DNA from: Pelecanus crispus
Lineage: Eukaryota > Chordata > Aves > Pelecaniformes > Pelecanidae
Assembly (NCBI RefSeq): GCF_030463565.1
Contig: NC_134643.1
Coordinates: 40,834,221-40,898,220, forward strand
Direction of reading: 5' to 3'
Length of the DNA stretch: 64,000 bases
The number at the start of each line of letters is the position of its first letter. The first letter of the stretch is position 1. Shown here piece by piece: positions 1-11,945 of this stretch. A program made the translations under genes and the position numbers. The notes beneath the pieces are model-generated. The model ran no database searches, was not told where the DNA came from, and saw nothing but the letters and a program-made list of their open reading frames with translations.

Positions 1-3000
1 CTTCTCCTGTGAGAGGCATCTATTCTGTGTCCTGAATGAGGAAGGGGCAAAAGAGAAAAATGGTGTATGATAGGCTACTTAATTCTATCCCACTTTGTGC
101 CCACAAGGGAGTCAAAATTACAGTTGCACAAATTGCCTAATTTTTAAAAGTCTGACATTGTGACAATGCTCTTTGAACATTATTTTGTACATAGTACATA
201 GCCAAGCGTGCACAGTTCTGAGGACCTGAAACTCTGAAATACAAAGAGGTGAAGTAAGGACATAGCAGCAATCTTCACTTGGAATTTCCGTGCTTTTGTC
301 AGCTGAAGTCAGATCTTGAATGTTATTGCAACATACTGTAGCTTTTTTGCATTTACTTAAATTTACATCCCACTTGGTTATCACAGGCTAGTTGGAAACA
401 GACGTGTATGTTCTACAGTCAACACAGTGATGCTCCTCCTGGGAAACAGCCAGCAAGAACTTAGAGGAACTGCACCTGGCAGCCTTTGTTAGGGGAATGA
501 AAACAGTTCAATTTGGTTAAGCACAACATTCATTTGTGAGGAAAACTGAATTTGTGTATATACTTGGGAGGCCCAAAAGGCAGCTTCACTTGCAGTGATG
601 TTTTTCAGGCTTTCAATATTCAAATGGTAAGGGACGAAATATCTAGTATCTCAAGGAGTAAAATACATAGAATCTTAGACAGCAAGCTCAGCCTAAAATG
701 AGGTCAGAGAAAATACCTAAGTTTAAAATTCTATTTTTGCAGCTCGTTGTGTTATCTTTAAAAGTCTACTGACCAGCTGCCACAGTGACAAGTATTCTCT
801 CCTTCACAGTACATTACTTAGAGCTCATGGATCCTTTAACCACGTCAGTGGTATATTTGTAAAAGAACAAGGTATCTGAGGAAAAACAAATTACAATACA
901 AACAGCCACCTGAGGAACTCTTGAATGACCAGGTATGCTCCACTTTTCCTTGGATATCACAGGAATAAGAGGAGAAGCTTTGTCATATTCCAGCAATCAT
1001 TTCAGGAGAAAATTTTGCTATGTGAATTAAAATGTCCAGCTGCAAGATGCCTTTATTTACTACTGGAGTGAAATTTCTCTTTTTAATTTTTACCTGATGT
1101 TGACAACTTAACTAATGATAACAGCATTCAATGAAGCAGTGAACTACTTGTTTAAATTATTGGCTCAATCTTGTACTTCCTTCTGAAAAAATTTAAAAAA
1201 GACTATTAACTTCAGCAGGGCAGCGTTCTTTCTTAAGAAGTGCAGGATCAGGCCATAAGTGGATGCTGTATAGCCCTTACTGTATGCAAAGGCTTTGCTC
1301 GATTGTAAAAACTAAAACTTCTTGATTTATATACAAAGGGTCATTCTACTTAGCATGCCACACGAGGGGAGGCAGAATGTGACGTGACTGGCGTTACTCT
1401 GTTCAGCTAGCACACTATGTCCAACTCTCTCTCTTTGTAAATCTGTTTTCCAGCTCCTGAAATGTTATTATAGACTGAATGTGTGGGCTTTTTTAAAAAG
1501 AAGTTTTTGTTATAGTGTCAAATGGATTTTGGGGGGGGGGGAGGTGTCAGAATAAAATTACACTCTAGGTAGCCTCTTACAGCAGAGAAAGAGAGCGAGC
1601 TTCTGTACCACATTTCAACCAGAAACATGCTTTCGCTGCTGAGTCATAAACCCCAAAAGACAGCGTTTATAATAGAGCCGTCACCTATAGCTGGGTTAGG
1701 TGGTGCCTATAGCAATATCAAAGGCCTTCTTTATTACAGAACAAAGTGACTGTAATTTCTATGATTTGTCATGAGACTGTTGCTATGGTTTTATTTTTAA
1801 GAGAAACTGCTTACTCTATGTTTACTTCGAGAGTAGAATTTATAGTTGAAACATTAAGGATCCAAATCAATATCCATCTCCAAAAATACATCCAGGCTTC
1901 ACGCTGGGGTATACCTCTCATACTGATTGGAGGACTTCACTGATGAGAAGACAAACCATACATGAAATGGGATAGGTTCCAAAGTTCTGGGGAAGAAGAA
2001 ATGTAACTCCTTCACTTCATACCCTTGAGAAGTTTGTTGCCGTGAATCTCTGAACAACATATAAAAGGCAACTGCACAAACACAATGTAGAACCTGGCAT
2101 TCTATTCCCCTAGAGGCAGGCCAGGCATTAAGAAAGGACACAAGATAAATAAGAGAGCACCTTCTTAATCAGATAAATCTGCTGTTAAAATGTTGTGTGT
2201 GACTGGACTGCTCTTTTGCTGACAGAATTGAATACTGCCTAAATCAATGTAAGTCACAGGCAAAAGCCCTTGACCTGCAGAGTCCAGTTTTTGTGATAAC
2301 ACCCACCACAAAATGTTGGTACCATCTTGTAAGAATCCTGGAACATGAACAAGAGGTGTCTATGAACTGATATTGAAATACATTAGGACAGTGAAATGAG
2401 AACTCCCAGAAATACAAGCTGCAGTATATCTGATACAGTTCAATCTTATTTCCTCTTCAAAGACTAAGAATCTTTTCAAAATATTTATATGACCTTCTAA
2501 TTTTTAAATAAGAAGGTGCTAACCTGAAAAATTTCATTTGGGGTGAAAGTTTCACTATTAATAAAGGCATAAATTCTAATAAAGGAGTAAATTCTAAATA
2601 GTACTAAAGTTTAACACCTTTAAAGTGAACATTTAATTGGGTAAACCAGTTATGAATCAGAGGATGATGAAATGTATGATTACTTTTGTTGCCTCAGAAA
2701 AGCCATGCATTTAGCACACCCAGTAGCCACTGTGTAAGACCACGTAAGATATGCCCAAGCAAACAAACTGAAATGTTTAGCTACCAAAATAATAATTTTA
2801 CAAATTTCAGCTATAGGCTAACCACTTATGGAAAAGCTTTTAAGGTAGCAGCAGCATCTAATTTTTAAAAAGCTATAGTGAAATAACAGAGGAGTCTGAC
2901 TTCAAAGTTGATCTAAAGAAAGTTTAGGAAGATCTAACAGAACTGAAGATGCCATCAAAGGCTTTAAAGCAATGTAAGTTCATAATTTGCAGAAGTCTGC

Positions 3001-4960
3001 AAGCAGCTATGCAATCTTCGAAAGACTAGCAATCTGTACAGCAACTGGATGGAGCTGCAATAATCTCAGTTTGGGATGACAAAAATGACTGTAGATACGA
3101 CCAGCAACCAGTATGTCATGGATCCAAAAGATCTATGAAGTAAGAAAGCAAAGGAACAACAATGTGACCAGTCGGAAATTCTCAGCAGTAATGAGACACA
3201 GCAAGGTCTTAAGAAGCCAGAAAACCACCTGGAGAAAGATATGTAACAGCCACGGAGCACAGCAAAGTTCCAGTATGTAAGTATACAACTGGTCTGGGTG
3301 AGCTGGGTAACACTCAGGTAAACAGTGAAGATGACCAATTTGACAGGTGAACAAAACCAGCACTTCACCTTTGATGAAGACATTGAACTTGACTGTCAAA
3401 GAGACACTATGCTATCCACATTTAATAGAAATCCTGACATACAGCAGCCATTCACATGAGCTGGTGAAGGCATGGTGAGAGCTAGAGGGAGTAGAAAAAT
3501 AAATAAATGACCCAGCAGAAGAGACGTGTGGATACTTTATTCCTCACTCATCCAGATGCTGGTGAGAAAGGCTACAGAAAAATTGCAATGTACAAATAAT
3601 TAGTGGGATGTGGACTCACAGATCGAGATCAACAACTGAAGCCAAGCAGACTTTAAGGCAAGTCTGCATAACAGAGGACCTGAAGGTCACAAAGACTCCT
3701 GCAGACGTTTGTCTTCAGAGCAGCTCATTGCTTTGTAGCCCACGGATACATTACACGGATGGGATATGAGCATATACAGTATGTTAGATGGCAGAGTTTG
3801 CTATGTGACTTCACACGTTACATGACTCAGCTATAGGAAAATCCCATTCCCTCTGCTTTATCCATCCAGCTCTCTGAGCACTGACTCACACACGCAGAAG
3901 CCAACAACTGCAATGGTACAGACGTTAAACCACAGTTGTGTTCCTTCTCCCCCTTTCCTTCTAGATATTATCACCTTTCTAGCATGTACATCTGAAGAAA
4001 ATCTCTGCATGGACTTCAGCTTCTCCAGCTCTCATACAACCTAGAGATTAAATGTATATGGGGGTAGTGGAGTAGTCATCCATTTGCTTCTGCTACAAAG
4101 CAGCAACTGTCAAGGGAAGGGAAGAAAGGTGAGCAACTGTCAGAGCAAGATTCTCCATTCTCCCTGCCAAGACTTTAAATAACTGAAACACAGTCAAAAC
4201 ATGAGTTGCACAACCCCTCAGAAAGTAAGATACATAGACAGATGAGTGAAGTAATTACGTACTAGGCCTTGTTTGCTGGAGAGGTCAGAAGTTAGAGCAA
4301 GGCCAAAGAGGCTAGGCAACAAGAGGGAAGCAAATGCAGCATGATCTGAGACAAAGCTGAGAGTTTTGTGCAGGCTGCTGACTGCTCTAACTGTGAGCAA
4401 TGTGTTTGATTTGTTGTGTGCGTTGGGACATTAATTACACATTCAGGATTAACTGTAGATTACAAGGTCTTCTGGCCCAAGACCTGTCGCATGTATTGGT
4501 CTGTAAACAGGCAGCAGACAAGATGACGTATGGGTAGTGACAGTAAGAACAAATGCATGGTGTTTTTTTGCACTGGCTAACAGGAGTGTTAAGCGTTACC
4601 ACGAAACTGCACGACGTGCAGGTGTGGCACTTTCTCTCATTCTTTTTGTTTCCCACATTTCTTTTTGCAGTGTCTTTGTTTTTCATATATACTGTGCCTA
4701 CCCTTGCTTTCAGCTGCACAGTGTACTTTCTGTAAACAGAGCAACTTCAACGGCTATAGACGAATTACCACAGCAGTGTCTAAAATAGCGCTGTGACATC
4801 GTGTACAACACAACTGACGGAGGCTGCCTCGCAAGAAATTTAAAACCAACCACACCAAACCGACTGAGCCAATCCTTTCCAAAGCTGTACGTGCAACGAC
4901 AGCTTTAATTCTTTTTTGGGTTTTTTTTTGTTTTGTTTTTTACCTGAGAAACCAGTAAGA
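1..4960. other. Upstream intergenic DNA, no gene recognised
   Basis: This AT-rich stretch upstream of the FRS2 CpG island has only short open frames (about 105 codons or less) that overlap on both strands and show no recognisable domain. The part around 2400-4400 looks richer in A and purines on the + strand than the T-rich intron downstream. It contains a G11 tract at 1531-1541 and a two-unit tandem repeat at 2559-2594. In mammals YEATS4 lies upstream of FRS2, but I recognised no YEATS4 exon here. Confidence 0.6.
2559..2594. repeat. Two-copy 18-bp tandem duplication
   Basis: Two adjacent 18-bp units (2559-2576 and 2577-2594) match at 16 of 18 positions, with core TAATAAAGG..TAAATTC. This is a small local duplication in intergenic DNA with no visible function. 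Confidence 0.75.
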
Positions 4961-5064
4961 CCCGCTTCGTGACCGCCTCCCTCACAGCTGGCCCCTGCAC
5001 CGCTCTGAGGAGCGCTCTCCACTGCGTGCCGCTTCCTGGCAGAAGTCCCGCCGGCTCCCCCGCC

Positions 5065-5199
5065 GGGCGGGTGACGGACCGGGGCCAGGTGACAGAACCG
5101 GGGCCGGGTGATAGAACCGGGGCCGGGTGACAGAACGGGGGCCGGGGCCGGGTGACAGGGCCGGGGCCGGTGACAGGGTCGGGGCCGGGTGACAGGGCC
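5065..5199. repeat. GC-rich minisatellite, about 19-bp unit, about 7 copies
   Basis: Tandem units of the form GGGGCCGGGTGACAGAACC are repeated about seven times with small changes (GGTGATAG, GGTGACAGGG variants and one partial unit). The array is followed directly by an ACC/GCC triplet run at 5200-5226. It lies at the upstream edge of the CpG island, roughly 170-300 bp before the likely transcription start. G-rich units on the + strand could form G-quadruplexes, and copy number may vary between individuals. Confidence 0.85.
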
Positions 5200-5341
5200 A
5201 CCACCACCACCGCCACCGCCACCGCCCCCGCCCCCCGCACCGTTCAACGGCCCCCGCCCGCGCCCCCAACGGCTCGCCCGCGGCGCGCGAGCACCCCGGC
5301 GCACCCCCCGCTGCCGCTGCCCCCGCCCCCTGGCCGCTGCC

Positions 5342-5373
5342 CCCGGAAGGCGTTCGCGCCGTGCCCCGGAAGT
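5342..5373 (+). promoter_or_regulatory. FRS2: Pair of ETS-like motifs near the predicted start site
   Basis: CCGGAAGG at about 5343-5350 and CCGGAAGT at 5366-5373 match the ETS-family core (GABPA/ELK type), which in CpG-island promoters commonly sits close to the transcription start. They are the main basis for placing the FRS2 start just downstream. ELK factors are targets of ERK, the pathway FRS2 feeds, so feedback is possible, but that is inference only. Confidence 0.5.
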
Positions 5374-5374
5374 T

Positions 5375-5538
5375 GTCGCGGGCAGAGTCCGGCCCAGAGC
5401 GAGGCCCTGTTGCTGCCGCTATCGGGAGGCGCAGCCGTTACCCGCGGCGCGACGCGGGGCCGCCGTCTCGCCCGTCCCAGGCGGCCCGGCCGGCCCGGCC
5501 GGCTCGGCGCGGCGGCCAGCGCGGAGCTCATGGCGGAG
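5375..5538 (+). other. FRS2: Putative untranslated exon 1 of FRS2
   Basis: A GAG|GTGGGT donor at 5538/5539 lies in the CpG island just downstream of the ETS sites, and the GC-rich stretch before it has a single ATG (5530-5532) three codons before the donor. No long coding frame with a recognisable protein is present. The 5' end is a guess from the ETS sites, not from a mapped start. The ATG GCG GAG at the exon end would form a tiny upstream ORF when joined to the next exon. Other first exons in the island are possible. Confidence 0.5.
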
Positions 5539-8509
5539 GTGGGTGCTGGGCCCCGTCCCCCCCGTCCCGGCTCCTTCCCGCGGGGGTGCCCAGCCGGCTC
5601 CGCTGGGAGGGGGCGGCAGCGGAGGCTCCCGGGGCCCGGCCCGGCTCGCCCGTGGGCGGGAGCAGCCCCGTGTCTCGCCTCCTCCCGTGGGAGCCGGGCT
5701 GGGACGTGCCCTGCGGTAGGACCTGCCCTCCTTCCCCGTCCGAGGTGTGGGTTCGGGGTGCGGGGGCTCGCTGTGGGGGTGGAGGGAGCTGTCTGGCGGC
5801 TGGGGCTCCCCCCCCCCCGGGGCGGGGACCGGCGGGGGGGCTGCGGCCGGGGGTCGCTTGTGGGCGGGGAAGGCCGCGGGGGGGGTGGGGGTGTCACCGC
5901 CTGGCTCTGGGGCTGGAGCGGGGGTGGATGAGCGGAGTGCGAGTTTAAAAACAAAAGACGAGCCGTTAAAGTTGTCGCGGCGGTTGGCTCACTGGAGGCA
6001 GGTCTGGCGCGGGGTGTGGATCCCGGCTGCCTGGCTGCCCGCCTGTTCGCTGCTCCGTGTGTCCGGTAGCTCCGTCTCGTCTTGTGTGACCTGTCAAGCG
6101 CTTGCACCTTCCTCTAGGTCAGCTGCTTCCGTCACATGCCTCTCAAGACAAGTGCGTTTTCTGCCCCACGTCACCCAGCAAGTCCAGGGGCTTTCGAGGT
6201 GCGAGCCCTGAGACTAACCGAGAGCCCTGTCGGGTCGATGGGCTAGGGTCGGCAGAGAGAGCGAGCCCCCCAAGGCGAAGGGGGTCCTCTGGGCTTTTCA
6301 AAGTGGGGCTGTGCGTATGAATGAAAGTGATACCTAGCTTACTTGCTCGTCGTTTTAAACTCCCCTTTCTCTGACATATTCCTGTATGCAACTGTAGCAA
6401 GGCTAGATCTGAAGAATCACAAAGGTCAAAAGGTGTGTCAGTACTGGTTTGACTCGGTTTTCCATCTAAACTTGATTTTCTGGGAGATGAAAGCATGTTT
6501 TCTCATCTTCCTGGTCACTGCATCTCGTTCAGTGTTGATGCATAAGAAGTGATAGTTGTGATTAGAAATCATCAGGAGTGTTGTCAGACTGTGAATTGAA
6601 AATAATACTGTTACTTCAATGAATACATCCATAGAAATCGGGGTTGATTTTACTAAGTGTTGAAAAAGTTGCCAACTGTGGTTTGATATTAATAATATTT
6701 TTTAAAAGATTTTCATTTGTGACTTTTGAATAGTCTTTGAATATTTTATAGCTTTTTTTTTTTTACTTAAAGTGCTAGTGACAAAGTGGCATTTAGTGCA
6801 ATGAGCAAAAAAGTTTTCTGAATAAGTATGTTTTATCTTTCTTTCATGGTGTTAATGTTAGCAGTAATTCTGTATTATGAATCTGTCATTAAATCTGCTC
6901 TGCTAGCTCTAAAACATACTTGTATTTAGGGGAATGAAAACCTAAATTTTTTAATATTTATTGCTGTGTTAAAAGTGATTTGGTATTAAGACGCATGGGT
7001 TCAGATCCAATAAGCATCCTGTTTTCTTGTTAAAAGTCAGCAGAACTACCAGGGAAGTTAGTTGTCTGTTTTCCTTGGTTAGCAAGTGCATTTGAAAAGC
7101 ACACTTCTCTATGCCTGCTTAAAAAGAAACCTGTGTCAGTATAAATCACCAGTTCAAGTCCAAAAACTGTTAGCTCTGTTCCAAATTGAAAGTGATTATG
7201 AACGTTATTCCTTGACTGAGATTCCCTGAGTTTATCTGCCTCTGTGTCAAGAATGCTTTGAAAATGCTTGTTGAAAGAGAGCGCCAGCAGTTGTATGTAT
7301 ATCTGGTTAAATGGCTTTCCAGGGTTTTGCTCACTTTCCACTTCAGTGTCTTGTCTTAAATGTTGGTGGTGAGTTGTAGTCAAACTGTTATCATTTCTGT
7401 ATAATTCTTACAGGCAGAGTAGTTTGGAGCGCTTTTTCATCATACAAGAAATTTCTGTTAAAGAGAAGAAAGGTTGTCTTAAATTGTTGCAGTGGGCAGG
7501 TGGTAGTTTGTGGAAGAATCTATCATTGTAAGAAAAGGAGAGTTTCATAAGCTGGAAAAATATATGGCACTTGGGAATACTGGTTTGCGGATACATGAAT
7601 CTGATTCTGCACTTCAGTTACACAGTTCTTGAACTGTAATGTTGATATGTTTGTCTTTTGAATTTATATGATTATGTTTCTTTTCTTTGTTAACTGGATG
7701 AACATAAATATATTTACTTGCCATGGAAATAATTCCCTGCTAAATCTAATGGTCCAGCAACAAATTCTATTGTTTGGAGGTTAGCAAGATTATTTCTAAG
7801 TCTGTCTGTACTGCTACTTACGCTACTTTACTGTTGAAAAATTAGCTTGAAAGTAGCTATATCCATGTTTACTAGGAGTCTGATTCTGAACTCATTGAAA
7901 TGAATTTTGTTCACTTCTGTGACCATTGGGTCTTTTAGTTTAAAGAAAACAACTTTTTGAACAGTGGATGAAATTCATTCCTGAGCAGAGAGGTTTATAA
8001 GGCCACTTTAATCACCTGAACCATTGTTTAAATTCCTTGAAATACTACACTACAGTTAAGGTAATACTTAACATAAAACATGTTGGTTTTATTACATGTA
8101 TGTTCTTCCTAGGCAAATATCCAAGGTGATTTAATCAGTGATACCTAAAAGAATATCTGGTGAAAGTATCGTTAAGTTAGAATAACTAATGCTCTATCTT
8201 CATTTTATTAAACACAAAGAATGAAACTAGTTAATATAGTGAACTGGGCTCACTTCCTGCTGCTTGTGCCCAAGTAGACTATGGCTGCTTAGGTTTTGGG
8301 AAAAAAAAAAAATGGGACAGGGTATAATCTTAGGAACAAATTAATTAAAAATAATCGTGTTCAGCTGCTCTGGCAAGTTTAAATTTAAAATATGGCGGTG
8401 TACGAGTGTGTTTCCACAGCTTCAGAAGCCAATCAAAATTGGACCTTCTGCCTTCTCAGCCGCCTTCCTCCTCTTTCTTCCTTGTGCCGGTAAGGATTGT
8501 ACCAGGAGC

Positions 8510-8603
8510 TGGTTCAGGAAGCTGAACTGGCTGAAAACTAGCAACCTTTTTTTTTTTTTTTTTTTTTATAGTTAGTTTTTAATTGACTCGGCGCCCTGAA
8601 CCA
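8510..8603. repeat. Imperfect inverted repeat, copy 1 of an unrecognised dispersed repeat
   Basis: The arm at 8510-8540 (starts TGGTTCAGGAAGC) is the reverse complement of 8573-8603 (ends CCCTGAACCA) at about 21 of 31 positions, with T21 (8547-8567) in the loop. The left arm shares TCAGGAAGCT(G/A)AACTGGCTG with the repeat near 29970, and weaker similarity extends over the whole inverted repeat. A palindromic element present twice suggests an old non-autonomous DNA transposon or foldback element. I do not recognise the family. Confidence 0.5.
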
Positions 8604-11600
8604 ACTCACCCTGCAGTTGCATACCTGTCAGTGGCCGTGTGAGCGAAGAGGTGGGATCCGAGAGACCTGAACCCATGAGACTGATGTTGCAGGACTCCAG
8701 CCTGCAGCCTACCCCTTTGCATAGGCGTACAGCTGGCATGGACCCGCTCCACCATTGAAAAACATGGTCCTGTTTGTTGCCACCCCCGCTCTGCTGCTTC
8801 CTCCTTCGTGCAGGCAAATACTTGTATGGTTATGTGGTGAACTGGGCTGAGGTTTGAACTCACTTGGGGGAGGGGCAGGGAGGGGAGGGTTAGCTTTAAG
8901 CTGGATCAGTTTGCTGCACAAACATTTGTGCTGGCGCGAAGATGGGGGTGGAAGCAAGCGGTAAGGGGAGCAGGGTGTGTCTGTTTCTTTTGGTGACAGT
9001 GACACATTGTGCCAGTTTAAAGTGTATTCGATACTGGCCTAATTCAGTGAGGTTAAGCTCGAACGCGTTGAGGGTTTGAATACATTGTTCAGTTATGGTT
9101 CACGGGCATATCTTACATCTAGGACGCCTTAATCCATGGCAGTGTGTCTCTGATTTCATGATGTTCTTTGAAGAGGTTTTAAGGGAAGAATCTGGTCTTT
9201 TGTATAGTCACTCAATTTTTTTAGTATTTTTATTTGATATTTCATGTAGCAGTACTTAATGGGAAAAATATGCTCCTGTTTATAACTGCTGTTCATACAT
9301 CAAATTCGTGAAACAGTGAATTTGTTCAGCATGTATATTGAGTTTTTAACTTTAAAAGACTAAAATTGGAAAAGATAGTGATCAGAGTGTCCACTAAGAA
9401 AACAGCAAGATATTTTGCAGTGATATAAAAAAACTCAGATGAACAAACCTATGAAAATTATGAGGCTGACCTAAGACATACAACTTCAGACAGTTTCCTA
9501 GGAGGCAGTATGTGACTCTTCCTCTTAAGTAACTGTTTAATGGTTAGGGATTTTCAAAATCTCTCTTGAGGCTTTCAGGCTATCACAGAAGTTGTACTTA
9601 ATGTTTCAGGATATGGATAGGCATACCCCCACCCCCCGACATCTGTGAAAATTGTAGATACTGTGTCCCCCAGCTGTTTGTCTCCACTGCTCTGCCACAG
9701 ATTGCCATACTTAATGATCCTTTCCACCAAAGAACCTGTATGCGGTGTTATGTGCTTTAGTCATAATCAGCAGTTAAATAGACAGTGTTAGTTCAATTTA
9801 CCTTCACTGGTCAGTTACCTTGATTAATTTTACCTTAAGGGGATTACTGTGCTCTTACACGATTCACTCTCTTGCAAGTCTGTATGGGTGGTAACCTCTC
9901 TTTGCTGGGTGGTGATGAGTAACTGTGGGCAGTAGCTACTGCTGGAAGAGGTGACCTATCTGCAGCTTTTCAGTGACATTTTCTGAAACAAATGTAATAG
10001 GTTTTATTTTTGTCTGCTACTGAATAACATCTTTTTTTATCAAAGCTATTTGAGGAGCTGTTGGCTGAAAACTGCTGTCCAGAGATGTGTAATTTCATGC
10101 AGCGTATGCGGATGGTATTTTAGTTGTGTGTAAGTTGTAGAACAGCAGTCCCAATATAACAGACTTTGAACTTTTTGCTCTTAAGCATCATGTTTTCTTT
10201 TTGGCACTTCTGTGTAATCAGTGTTAGATGTGAACATTCTTTTTGAACTTGAACTGGTGATAAACTGGTGTGTGGTGTTTTCTCATATGAGTATGTATGC
10301 ATATAAATGTGTGTGTGCATACATCATGTATTCTCCAGGTATAATGTACTCTTCAATGTTTCCTCTTCACTGCTTCTGGCAAGGTGGCAACAATCATAAC
10401 AACCAATTTAGTTCACTCTTTATTGAGGCACACCTTCCGGGAGCCCTGTGATTCTCCAGAATGTCAGTCTTTCTCTCAAGCTTGAAATGACAACAGAAAT
10501 AATTATCCCTTGGCTTTAATAAAAAGAACTAATAACTTATTTCTGATGTTTATACAATAAAATTTCATGATTATTGCATGTTTGGGACTGACTATGTGCA
10601 TTATTTTCTAATTAGTGGAAATGGCGTTGTGATTACTCTTGGATTTCTCTTTACTCTTTAATTTCATGTCTTATTTGTTCTCCTAAAATGCTGTCACATC
10701 TATGTGTGGGGTAGTGAGATGAGAAGCTTCTTGTCACATGAGCTGTACTTAATCTGTCATTGACTTCTCAGGTGGCCCAGGATAATCCCTAAACTTTTTG
10801 CCTGAATCTTAGTCAACAAAGTAATACTAATATCTGTGTTGGGGAATGTGTTCCTCTGAATTACTGCAAGTGTAGAATGGTTGTGTTGCGTGTTGTTGCT
10901 ATCATAGCTGCCTGTGCTGGACAGCCACCTTTATTTCAGTTTCCAGAATCAGCCACAATTATTAGACCTGCCACCACTTCTCACAGAAATTACTTTTTTT
11001 TGAGGTAAAGGTTCAGGTTCAGTATTGGCTGTTGGTAGAAACACCTCTGTGTTGGTACGTTTTTGAAATGGGATTTTAAAAAAAGATGCCAAATGTAGGT
11101 TTTAGCTTATCCTTTTTCTTTTCCTTTATTTATGATAAGTGTGTGTCTTACGGCAAAGGTACTCAAGTATTTCTTGCTATTCAGCTTTTTCTTGTACGTG
11201 TGTCTGTTACTTTACTGTTGAGGAAAATGTGATTCAGAAATACTGTATGAATTGTTGGTGCTTGTAATAAAAGCTGAGAACTGCAGGGCAGTTGGCATAT
11301 CAGAAATAGTGATAGTTTTCCTGGACTGTACTCCAAACTCAGGAGAGACTGGGGCACCATGTTTTCAGTCTGAAGAACTGACTTCTTTCCCTTGGCTTTT
11401 CTTCATAGTGATTTTGGTCCTGGCAGGGTTGAGATGCTACTGCTGTCATTCATACAGTGGTGACGGTTACTGTAAACCATTGATTCGTTACTGTGTGCTG
11501 ACTCAATAGTGAAAAGTTGTTTTAATTTCCTGCCTTTTCAAGGGTAAAATGGACTTTCTATCCTGTATGCCATTACCTGAATTCCTGTGTTTCTAATGGA

Positions 11601-11904
11601 AGATACAGAACTTTGATCGATCTATCACTGGAGCTGCAGTTTAAACCAGTGTCTTGATATTTCCACTGTTTTCCTGTGGCTGCTGCCAAAGAAGTTAGAC
11701 TGAGTAGTAGTTCTTATATGCTGGGATTACTCACCTTGACACAAATTAAGCATTTGTCTTTCAAGCAAATTTTCTTAAATGCTTTGCACAGCGTTATTAC
11801 CTTCTTGTGCATTAGTATGACACCTGGCACAATATGCAGGTGGGGACATTTCATTCTTACTATAATTTAGTCAGTAAAAGTGATTGTAGTAGTACTGCTT
11901 GTTT

Positions 11905-11945
11905 AGAGTCATAGAGTATTGTGATCTGGAAGGGACCCATTATGT
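11905..11945 (-). mobile_element. Short CR1 3'-tail relic, antisense
   Basis: GTCATAGAGTATTGTGATC followed by TGGAAGGGACCCA resembles the reverse complement of the avian CR1 3' end (tail repeat, then the segment read as GGTCCCTTCCA on the other strand). Only about 40 bp is recognisable, so this is a strongly 5'-truncated and decayed copy. Confidence 0.5.

Larger units (their letters stand above)
4970..6060 (+). promoter_or_regulatory. FRS2: CpG-island promoter of FRS2
   Basis: GC content and CpG density rise abruptly at about 4970 and fall at about 6060, against AT-rich flanks. No TATA box is visible near the likely start. The island holds a GC-rich minisatellite (about 5065-5199), a triplet run of ACC/GCC (5200-5226), two ETS-like sites near 5342-5373 and a GC box near 5817-5826. 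It is the only large CpG island in the window and sits upstream of the FRS2 exons on the same strand, so it is inferred to be the main FRS2 promoter. CpG islands often start transcripts in both directions, so a divergent non-coding RNA is possible. Confidence 0.85.

Noticed and set aside
4840..6211. Long overlapping open frames on both strands in the CpG island (up to about 287 codons)
   Set aside because: GC-rich DNA lacks stop codons by composition. The translations are low-complexity Pro/Arg/Gly/Ala with no domain, in several frames at once.
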